A DNA stretch of 20,494 nt from Alphaproteobacteria bacterium (lineage in GTDB: Bacteria; Pseudomonadota; Alphaproteobacteria; Rhizobiales; Xanthobacteraceae). Under the pieces are notes generated by a model. The model did no database searches. It was not told where the DNA came from and was given only the letters and a program-made list of their open reading frames with translations. This document shows positions 14,284-20,494 of this stretch, in pieces. Positions within the stretch are counted from its first letter, which is position 1. The number at the start of each line of letters is the position of its first letter. A program made the translations under genes and the position numbers. Location: assembly GCA_005884745.1 (NCBI GenBank), contig VAZU01000010.1, forward strand, positions 1-20,494, in the 5' to 3' direction.

Positions 14284-16716
14284 ATGGTCCCCCGAAGAAT
14301 TCTTGCCGATATCCTCAGGTCGCCGAAGTATCCGATCGAGCTTGCCGCCGTCGCCGTCGTCTATTTCGCCGCCGCCAAACTCAGCCTGACCCTGGCGTCC
14401 ATCCATCCCAATGCGACTCCCATATGGCCGCCGACCGGCCTGGCTTTGGCTGCGATCCTGCTATGCGGCCACCGAATTTGGCCGGCGATCTTTGCCGGGG
14501 CGTTCCTCGTCAACCTCACCACGGCCGGCTCGATCTATACGTCCTGCGCCATCGGCTTCGGTAATACGCTGGAAGCCGTAATCGGCGGCTGGCTGATCAA
14601 CCGATGGTCCGATGGGCGCAATACGTTCGAAACCCCGATCGGCGTAGCCAAGTTCACCTTGATCGGTTTGGGCCCCAGCACGATGACGAGCGCAACGATC
14701 GGCGTCGGCAGCCTGAGCCTCGCCGGGTATGCCGACCTGTCGAATTTCGCACCGGTATGGATGACCTGGTGGCTCGGCGATCTGGCCGGCGCGCTGGTCG
14801 TTACGCCGGTGATCGTATTGTGGAGTGCGCCTCCATCGCTCGATCGAGACCAACTGCTGCGCTCCGCAATGATTCTCGCGACGGCGCTGGCCGTGGGCAT
14901 TGTCGCTTTCAGCCCCCTCTTCGAGCAAACGGCCGACCGGGCGGCCCTGGCGTTCTTGGCCATTCTGCCGCTGATTTGGGCGGCGCTGCGAGCGGGACCT
15001 CGCGATACCGCCACGGTCGCACTCATCCTCGCGTGTTTTGCGGTCTGGGGCACCGTCATGGAGGGCGGGCCATTTGCCCGCTCCAACATCAACGACTCCT
15101 TTCTTCTGGTTCTCGCATTCATGATCAGCATCTCGGTGCCGAGCCTGGCCTTGAGCGCGGATGTCGCCATGCGCAGATCGGCAGATGATCGCGAGCGGTT
15201 CATTTACGAGTTGAGTGACCAGCTGCGCAACATTGCGGATCCCGACAGAATCATGACCCGAGTGGCCGGCGCGATCGGACGATATCTTGCCGCATCCCGC
15301 GCCGGATATTCGGAGATCGACGAATCGGCGTATATCATCGCGCGAGCCCAGTGGCACGCGGAGCATTTGTCCGATGTTACCGGCCGGTTTCCGTTGCAGG
15401 CGTTCGGTTCGGTTGCCCTCGACCAGCTCATGCGCGGCGAGACCCGCGTCGTCGACGACACGGAAACCAATCCTCGCAACGAGGCATTCTTCCCGCTGTA
15501 TCGCTCCATCCACGCTCGGGCACACATAACGGTCCCTCTCGTAAAAGAGCGACGGCTCCAGGCGGCCTTGCATGTTTTTCAGGAGCATCCGAGGCGCTGG
15601 ACTACGGCAGAAGTCGCGTTATGCAAGGAGCTGGCAGAACGCACCTGGGCCGCGGTGGCGAGAGCCCGTGCCGAAGCGGCCATGACGAAGGAGATTGCCG
15701 AAAATAGGCAGCTCATCGAACATGCGCGGGTGCTCGATCTCGCCAACGTGCTTGTCCGCAACGTCCAAGACGAGATAACGCTGTGGAATGAGGGCGCACG
15801 CCGGCTCTACGGTTGGACCAAGGACGAAGCGATCGGCAAAGTCTCCCATCAATTGCTGCGAACCGAGTTTCCCGTGCCGCTAGAGGAAATAAAGCAAATC
15901 CTGTTCAGGGACGGCAGCTGGGATGGGGAACTCGTACAATACACCAAGGACGGGCAGCAGGTCGTCTCGCAAAGCCATTGGGATCTCCATAAACATGCCG
16001 ACGGATCGCCGCTCGCCATCCTCGAAACGAATACGGATATTACCGAGCGCAAGCGCTACGAAGAGCATTTTCAACTTATCATGCGAGAACTGTCGCACCG
16101 ATCGAAGAACTTGCTTGCCGTCATCCAGAGCATAGCCCGCCAGATCGCTCTCAGGACGCAAACATTCGCGGAGTTCCAATCGGCGTTTGCGACCCGGATC
16201 GATGCCTTGGTCGATATCCACAACTTGCTCGTCGCCGGAGCGTGGCGCGGAGTCGAGCTTCACGATCTCATTCGCACGCAGCTGTCGCCCTTTATCACGA
16301 CCGACGCGGATCAGTTTGAAATTGCCGGACCGCCGGTCACGCTGACGCCGACGGCAGCCGAGCAAATCGGACTTGCGCTGCATGAACTCGCCACCAACGC
16401 GGCAGAGCACGGGGCGTTGTCCGTCCGCGCCGGGAGAGTCCAAGTTCGGTGGGAGCTCGAGAACAACGAAGCCGATGGAGGAACCCTGCGGCTTTTTTGG
16501 CGGGAATATAATGGTCCGCCCGTGACGTCGCCGGTACGCCAAGGGTTCGGACATCTGGTGATCACCAGGGCCGTCCCGGCTACGCTGCAAGGCAAGGCGG
16601 TACTCGAGTTTCAGGAAACGGGCGTCCACTGGACGCTTGCGGCGCCCGGTGCCAATATTGTTGCGCGGTCCGAAGCTGCGTCCGATTGGTCCGGCAACCG
16701 CACGGGTTTCGCATGA
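14284..16716 (+). CDS. MASE1-GAF-PAS sensor histidine kinase, HWE type
   Basis: An 810-residue inner-membrane sensor kinase. Residues ~15-295 form a MASE1 domain with about eight to ten helices; NATPIWPPTGLALAAILL and WWLGDLAGALVVTPVI are its conserved blocks. A GAF domain follows at ~312-462 (LRNIADPDRIMTRV ... CKELAERTWAAV), then a PAS domain at ~476-590 ending NTDITERK. The kinase begins at RELSHRSKNLLAVIQS with phospho-acceptor His605. The N box is ELATNAAEHG with Asn705, FWREYNGPPV (738-746) is the W-x-E segment that names the HWE family, and GFGHLVI is the G box. ATG 14284 has GAGGGC about 7 bases ahead. No response regulator gene is adjacent, so its partner is elsewhere; HWE kinases often feed the general-stress PhyR pathway, which is only a possibility. 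The stop is 12 bases from the convergent livF stop. Confidence 0.9.
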   Translation: MVPRRILADILRSPKYPIELAAVAVVYFAAAKLSLTLASIHPNATPIWPPTGLALAAILLCGHRIWPAIFAGAFLVNLTTAGSIYTSCAIGFGNTLEAVIGGWLINRWSDGRNTFETPIGVAKFTLIGLGPSTMTSATIGVGSLSLAGYADLSNFAPVWMTWWLGDLAGALVVTPVIVLWSAPPSLDRDQLLRSAMILATALAVGIVAFSPLFEQTADRAALAFLAILPLIWAALRAGPRDTATVALILACFAVWGTVMEGGPFARSNINDSFLLVLAFMISISVPSLALSADVAMRRSADDRERFIYELSDQLRNIADPDRIMTRVAGAIGRYLAASRAGYSEIDESAYIIARAQWHAEHLSDVTGRFPLQAFGSVALDQLMRGETRVVDDTETNPRNEAFFPLYRSIHARAHITVPLVKERRLQAALHVFQEHPRRWTTAEVALCKELAERTWAAVARARAEAAMTKEIAENRQLIEHARVLDLANVLVRNVQDEITLWNEGARRLYGWTKDEAIGKVSHQLLRTEFPVPLEEIKQILFRDGSWDGELVQYTKDGQQVVSQSHWDLHKHADGSPLAILETNTDITERKRYEEHFQLIMRELSHRSKNLLAVIQSIARQIALRTQTFAEFQSAFATRIDALVDIHNLLVAGAWRGVELHDLIRTQLSPFITTDADQFEIAGPPVTLTPTAAEQIGLALHELATNAAEHGALSVRAGRVQVRWELENNEADGGTLRLFWREYNGPPVTSPVRQGFGHLVITRAVPATLQGKAVLEFQETGVHWTLAAPGANIVARSEAASDWSGNRTGFA

Positions 16717-16728
16717 CCGGATCGTCCG

Positions 16729-17463
16729 TCATGAACCCGCCGTGCCATGCGTCCATTCCTCGGCGCTGGCACCGGCCAGCGCCTTGACGCGCGCGGCGTC
16801 GGCCGCAAGCTCGCGCGCCGCACCGGAATAGACCACCCTGCCATCGTCGAGCACGTAGGCCTGGTCGGCGATCTCGAGGCTCATCCGCGCGTTCTGCTCG
16901 ACGAGCAGTACCGAGATGCCCTCGCGCCGCATTTCGGCGACGATGCGGAACACTTCGCGCACCACCAGCGGCGCCAATCCCTGCGACGGCTCGTCGAGGA
17001 TCAGAAGCCTCGGATTGAGCAGAAGCGCTCGGGCGATCGCCAGCATCTCCTGTTCGCCGCCCGACAATTGACGGCCGCGGTGCAGCTTGCGTTCGGCGAG
17101 CCGCGGGAACAATTGATAGATCCGCGCGAACGTCCACGGGCCCTGCCGCTCGCGCGGCACCTTGAGGTTCTCTTCCACCGTCAGATTGGCGAAAACGCGC
17201 CGCCCCTCCGGCACGTAGCCGACGCCGAGCGCCGCGATCCGGAACGCCGGCCAGGCCGTGGTATCCATGCCGAACACCGTGATGCGACCCTCGCGCGCCG
17301 GGGTGAGGCCCATGAGGCTGCGCAGCGTCGTGGTCTTGCCGGCGCCGTTGCGCCCGAGCAGCGTCGTGATTTTTCCCTCGGCCGCGCGCAGGCTCACGCC
17401 GTGCAGGATGTGGCTCTTGCCGTAAAAGGTGTGAAGCCCCTCGGCTTCGAGCGCCGCGCTCAT
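16729..17463 (-). CDS. livF: Branched-chain amino acid-type ABC transporter, ATP-binding protein LivF
   Basis: One of two ATPase subunits of a HAAT-family importer, 244 residues. Walker A GRNGAGKTT is at 37-45, signature LSGGE at 133-137, Walker B LLILDEP at 153-159. The switch position reads VEQN (Gln190), normal for LivF. VGYVPEGRRVFANLTVEENL (81-100) is the LivF Q-loop region. ATG 17463-17461 overlaps the livG stop by 4 bases (ATGA), showing translational coupling. It is the last gene of the operon and converges with the sensor kinase gene, with only 12 bases between stops. The ligand may be branched-chain amino acids, but this family also transports amides, urea and aromatic acids. Confidence 0.94.
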   Translation of the reverse strand: MSAALEAEGLHTFYGKSHILHGVSLRAAEGKITTLLGRNGAGKTTTLRSLMGLTPAREGRITVFGMDTTAWPAFRIAALGVGYVPEGRRVFANLTVEENLKVPRERQGPWTFARIYQLFPRLAERKLHRGRQLSGGEQEMLAIARALLLNPRLLILDEPSQGLAPLVVREVFRIVAEMRREGISVLLVEQNARMSLEIADQAYVLDDGRVVYSGAARELAADAARVKALAGASAEEWTHGTAGS

Positions 17464-18209
17464 GCCGCCTTACCCAGATAAGCGGCCTGAACCGCGTCGT
17501 TGACCGCGATTTCCTGCGGCGTGCCCTCGGCCAACAGCTTGCCCTGATCGAGCACGGTGATCCGGTCGGCCAAATGAAACACCACGCGCATGTCGTGCTC
17601 GATGAGGACGATCGTGAGCTTGCCGTCGCGATGCAGCCCGCGAATGAGCTGGGTGATTTCGTAGGTTTCCTGGTCGCCCATTCCGGCCGTCGGCTCGTCC
17701 AGCAACAGCAGCCTGGGGCGCAACGCCAGCGCCATGGCGATCTCGGCGGCGCGCTGATCGCCGTGGGCAAGCTCGCCCACGAGCCGGTCGGCCTTGTTGG
17801 CAAGCCCGGCGAGACTCAGCGTCTCTTCGATCCGGCGCTGCAACTCCGCGCCTTCCGCTCGGCTGATCCAGGGGCGCAACCGAAACCCCGCCGCCACCTC
17901 GGCGCCGACGCGCACGTTCTCCCGCACGCTCAGCTCCGGAAAGATCTCGGTGATCTGGAAGGTGCGCGCCATGCCGAGCTTGACCCGCGCGTGCGCCGGC
18001 ATTCCGGTGACGTCGCGCCCGTCGAATACCACGCGGCCTGCGGTCGGCGGGAACAGGCCACTGATGAGATTGAAGAACGTGGTCTTGCCGGCGCCGTTCG
18101 GGCCGATCACCGCCCGCAATTCTCCCTGCGGCACCGCAAGCGAGACGTCGCGGACGGCCGCGAGCCTGCCGAAATGCTTGGTAGCGGCGACGACTTCCAG
18201 CAGCATCAT
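17460..18209 (-). CDS. livG: Branched-chain amino acid-type ABC transporter, ATP-binding protein LivG
   Basis: Second ATPase subunit, 249 residues from ATG 18209; a second ATG directly follows at 18206. Walker A GPNGAGKTT is at 36-44. The LivG-specific GMARTFQITEIFPELSVREN lies at 79-98, Walker B LLLLDEP at 167-173, and the switch His205 is in IEHDM. The signature motif reads LAHGDQR (148-154), not the common LSxGEQR, so Gly and Gln are kept but the Ser is replaced; this variant occurs in HAAT-family ATPases and need not inactivate it. The start overlaps the livM stop by 4 bases. In a wrong frame start the open frame extends upstream to 19091 through livM, which is non-coding in that frame. 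Confidence 0.94.
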   Translation of the reverse strand: MMLLEVVAATKHFGRLAAVRDVSLAVPQGELRAVIGPNGAGKTTFFNLISGLFPPTAGRVVFDGRDVTGMPAHARVKLGMARTFQITEIFPELSVRENVRVGAEVAAGFRLRPWISRAEGAELQRRIEETLSLAGLANKADRLVGELAHGDQRAAEIAMALALRPRLLLLDEPTAGMGDQETYEITQLIRGLHRDGKLTIVLIEHDMRVVFHLADRITVLDQGKLLAEGTPQEIAVNDAVQAAYLGKAA

Positions 18210-19165
18210 GCCTGAACCTTGCGACGAATGGCGCCCAGCAGCCCGCGCGGGAAAAACAGCACTACGAACACGAACAGCAGCCCGATGAACGACATCCAGT
18301 TGACGGTGATGCTGGAGAGATAGTCCTGCAGGATGACGAATACCGCGGCGCCGAGCAGGGGTCCCCAAAAACTGCGCATCCCGCCCATCACCGCCATGAT
18401 CACGAAATCGCCGGACTGACTGTAATGCAAGCCCTTCGGGTCGGCGAAATTGTTGAGCAGCGCGTACAGCGCTCCGGCAAAGCCGATGAAAAAACACGAC
18501 AGCGTGAAGGCGATCCAGATGTGGCGCTCGACCGGAATGCCGAGGAAGCGGGCACGACGCTCGTTCTCGCGGATCGCGATCATGGTGCGCCCGAACGGCG
18601 ATCGCAGCACGAACCCCATGGCGGCGGCCGCCAGCGCGAAGCAGAACAGAACGAAGTAATAGAAGCTCTCGGCGTTCGACAGGATGTCGACCGAGAACGC
18701 GCCGAAGTCGAGCGGCCGCCGCGAGAAGCCGCGCAGGCCGTCGTCGCCGCCGGTGACCGAGCTCCATTGGAACGCGATGTAATAGAACACCTGCCCGAAC
18801 GCGATGGTGACCATGGCGAAATACACGCCGCGGCGGCGCACGATCAGCGCCCCGAGGATCGCGCCGGCGATCCCGCCCACCAGCATGCCGCAGATGAGCG
18901 AAAGCGGCGTGCTCGGGGCGAGGAACTTCAGCGCGAGTCCGGCGCCATAGGCACCCAGGCCGAAATAAGCCGCGTGGCCGAACGACAGCACGCCGGTGAA
19001 GCCGAGCAGGAAATTGACCGACATCGCCGCAAGCCCGAGCACGAGCACGCGGGTGCCCAGCGCCGTATAGCCGCCGAGCGGCGGCATCCAATAAGGCGCG
19101 AGCAGCAGCGCCGCCCAGATGGCGCCGAGCGCGATCAGCTTGCGCGCGCCCTCCCCGCCGGTCAT
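18206..19165 (-). CDS. livM: Branched-chain amino acid-type ABC transporter, permease LivM
   Basis: Inner-membrane permease of 319 residues with about nine hydrophobic segments. NFLLGFTGVLSFGHAAYFGL is the diagnostic LivM block. FGRTMIAIRENERRARFLGI is the cytoplasmic EAA-type loop that contacts the ATPases, and FVIMAVMGGMRSFWGPLLGA is another conserved membrane stretch. The end (FFPRGLLGAIRRK) is typical. ATG 19165-19163 overlaps the livH stop TGA by 4 bases; the larger open frame starting at 20182 is non-coding upstream of this point. It pairs with LivH to form the channel. Confidence 0.94.
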   Translation of the reverse strand: MTGGEGARKLIALGAIWAALLLAPYWMPPLGGYTALGTRVLVLGLAAMSVNFLLGFTGVLSFGHAAYFGLGAYGAGLALKFLAPSTPLSLICGMLVGGIAGAILGALIVRRRGVYFAMVTIAFGQVFYYIAFQWSSVTGGDDGLRGFSRRPLDFGAFSVDILSNAESFYYFVLFCFALAAAAMGFVLRSPFGRTMIAIRENERRARFLGIPVERHIWIAFTLSCFFIGFAGALYALLNNFADPKGLHYSQSGDFVIMAVMGGMRSFWGPLLGAAVFVILQDYLSSITVNWMSFIGLLFVFVVLFFPRGLLGAIRRKVQA

Positions 19166-20031
19166 GTCAGCATGCCTTCCTCGCCCAGCAATCCGCGCGG
19201 ACGGATCAGCAGGACCACGGCCATCAGCACGTACATGACGGCCTCGCTCGCGGACGGGAAGTACACCGCGGTCACGCCCGACGCGACGCCGATGAGCAGG
19301 CCGCCCAAGAGCGTACCGGTCAGGCTGCCCACGCCGCCGACGATGATGGCGATGAAGCTCGGCATCAGCAGCCCGGCCCCCATCGTCGGCTCGAGGCCGA
19401 GTTGTCCCGCCGCGAGCACCCCGCTCAGCCCTGCGAGGAAGATGCCGACCGCGAAATTGAGCGAGCGCAGCATCCGCACGTTGACGCCCAGCGCCGACAC
19501 CGTTTCGAGATCCAGCGTGCCCGCCCGGATGCGGATGCCCAGGCGCGTATAGCGCAGCAGCACGAACAGCAGCGTGACGGATACGATCACCATTCCGACC
19601 ATGAACAGGCGATAGCCGGTGATGAAGAAGAACTCGCTGCTCAACGGCTGGGCGAGGAACGCCGGAATGGTCACCGGCAAGCCCTGTGCGCCCCAGATGA
19701 AGCGCGTCATGTCCTCGAAGATGAACGCGAGCCCGAACGTGAGCAGGAGGCTGTAGAGCGGATCGCGTCCGTACAGCGGCCGGATCAGCGCCCGCTCGAT
19801 GGCGAGCCCGAGCACCGCCGTGAGCGGCGGCGCCACCAGCAACGCACCCCAGAAGCCCAGATAAGGCGTGATCGTGTAGGCGATGTAACCGCCGACGACC
19901 AGGAATCCGCCGTGCGCGAAATTGATGACGTTGCTGAGGTTGAGGATGAGCGAGAGGCCGAGCGCCATCAGCACGTAGAAGGCGCCGATGATCAGCCCGT
20001 TGGTGACGTTGAAGAGCAGCAGCTGCGTCAT
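19162..20031 (-). CDS. livH: Branched-chain amino acid-type ABC transporter, permease LivH
   Basis: Inner-membrane permease of 289 residues, the usual LivH length. NVTNGLIIGAFYVLMALGLS at 9-28 and LILNLSNVINFAHGGFLVVG at 29-48 are the hallmark N-terminal blocks. The coupling loop is RAGTLDLETVSALGVNVRML, and GVGSLTGTLLGGLLIG plus LIRPRGLLGEEGM close the protein. ATG 20031-20029 follows a GGGGGG stretch 3 bases upstream, acceptable as a Shine-Dalgarno. The first of four genes linked by ATGA overlaps, 80 bases after the substrate-binding protein gene. Confidence 0.94.
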   Translation of the reverse strand: MTQLLLFNVTNGLIIGAFYVLMALGLSLILNLSNVINFAHGGFLVVGGYIAYTITPYLGFWGALLVAPPLTAVLGLAIERALIRPLYGRDPLYSLLLTFGLAFIFEDMTRFIWGAQGLPVTIPAFLAQPLSSEFFFITGYRLFMVGMVIVSVTLLFVLLRYTRLGIRIRAGTLDLETVSALGVNVRMLRSLNFAVGIFLAGLSGVLAAGQLGLEPTMGAGLLMPSFIAIIVGGVGSLTGTLLGGLLIGVASGVTAVYFPSASEAVMYVLMAVVLLIRPRGLLGEEGMLT

Positions 20032-20111
20032 GAGCCCCCCGAATGCGCAAATTTCCGCCGGCCCGGGATGCGGCCATGCGGCCCCGAGCGCGGCGGAAAG
20101 CGGACGTTACC

Positions 20112-20494
20112 TCAGGCGGGCCATTGCAACGCGCAGCCGGTCTCGGTTTCGGCCGGCGAGGTTTTGTCCCCCGGAACCACATTGTCGACGCGGAACAGAT
20201 CCTCGGGATCGTCCTTGCCGTTCGACACCGCCTCGCCGATGAAGGCGGAGGTCATCAGCTGGTGGTCGCCCTTGCGGTAATAGCATTTGTTGGGCTGCAG
20301 CTTGACTTCGGGCGGCAGCTCGAAGTCGCCGAGCGCTCTCGCCAGCTGCAGCGAATCCACGGTCTTCTCGCGATTGGCGACCAGCGCGAATGTCATCGCC
20401 GAGGTGTAGCCGAACCAATGCCGCGCGGTCGGCACCTTGCCGCCGTTGCGCTTGCGGATCTCCGCGACGAATTCGGCGACGTTCGGCACGCCCG
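20112..20494 (-). CDS. ABC transporter substrate-binding protein, Leu/Ile/Val-binding type (5' end beyond window)
   Basis: C-terminal ~127 residues of a periplasmic binding protein of the Leu/Ile/Val type; the frame is open to the window edge, so the signal peptide and ligand-binding first lobe lie outside. The sequence includes FGYTSAMTFALVANREKT, DSLQLARALGDFELPPEVKL and YYRKGDHQLMTSAF, which match the closing part of such receptors, where the protein's second lobe ends. A GTG at 20489-20487 is internal and not a start: the reading continues upstream. As the receptor gene lies just before livHMGF on the same strand, it most likely serves that importer. Two Cys residues remain in this part (NKCYYR and GCALQW), which might form a periplasmic disulphide. 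Confidence 0.88.
   Translation of the reverse strand, partial: GVPNVAEFVAEIRKRNGGKVPTARHWFGYTSAMTFALVANREKTVDSLQLARALGDFELPPEVKLQPNKCYYRKGDHQLMTSAFIGEAVSNGKDDPEDLFRVDNVVPGDKTSPAETETGCALQWPA

Noticed and set aside
20068..20083. Tandem direct repeat of ATGCGGCC before livH
   Set aside because: Only two 8-base copies in a GC-rich spacer; likely chance.
18425..20280. Long plus-strand open frames opposite livM, livH and the binding protein
   Set aside because: Low-complexity charged proteins with no family resemblance; the minus strand holds well-recognised Liv genes with overlapping starts and stops.

Overview
The window is about 20.5 kb of GC-rich DNA with densely packed genes. The TMEM175 channel, the MASE1/HWE-type sensor kinase, the TRAP and Liv transporters and the CTTGAC-type promoter boxes fit an alphaproteobacterium of the Hyphomicrobiales, probably near Bradyrhizobium. 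This is inferred from gene families; no ribosomal RNA or other marker gene is present.

Left part (1-5262), mostly minus strand. An epoxide-hydrolase-type alpha/beta hydrolase and an HSL-type esterase (cut by the left edge) form a pair 4 bases apart. A plus-strand tRNA-Asp(GTC) follows. Next, in transcription order, come a saccharopine-dehydrogenase-like oxidoreductase broken by a frameshift, a transglutaminase-like cysteine protein 3 bases downstream, and a luciferase-like flavin monooxygenase. Together the five enzymes look like small-molecule catabolism, substrate unknown.

Middle (5263-9132). There are two small plus-strand genes (a two-helix membrane protein and an 85-residue soluble protein). 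A TRAP substrate-binding protein follows with no membrane subunits beside it, convergent with a TMEM175-type channel. Then comes tRNA-Val(TAC) on the minus strand. Just upstream of this tRNA lie two decayed genes: the last ~40 codons of a universal stress protein and, 6 bases further on, a ChaB gene with two frame changes and an internal deletion.

Right-middle (9133-14081). The HU gene has a folded leader next to its ribosome-binding site, and a delta-9-type fatty acid desaturase lies upstream on the same strand. On the plus strand a DUF1127 protein and a ChrB C-terminal-domain protein are separated by a 10-bp-stem hairpin. A MATE efflux pump faces ChrB and is divergent from an HxlR regulator. 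The shared upstream region has a very AT-rich block with repeated TATATA, a likely promoter/operator.

Right part (14284-20494). A large MASE1-GAF-PAS-HWE sensor kinase ends 12 bases from the oppositely oriented liv operon. That operon is read leftwards as substrate-binding protein (cut by the right edge), livH, livM, livG, livF; the last four are joined by 4-base ATGA overlaps, a complete branched-chain amino acid-type ABC importer.

I found no CRISPR array, phage, transposase or new defence system. The most notable items are the decayed usp-chaB pair, the frameshifted oxidoreductase whose unshifted frame stays open through the next gene, and the structured HU leader.
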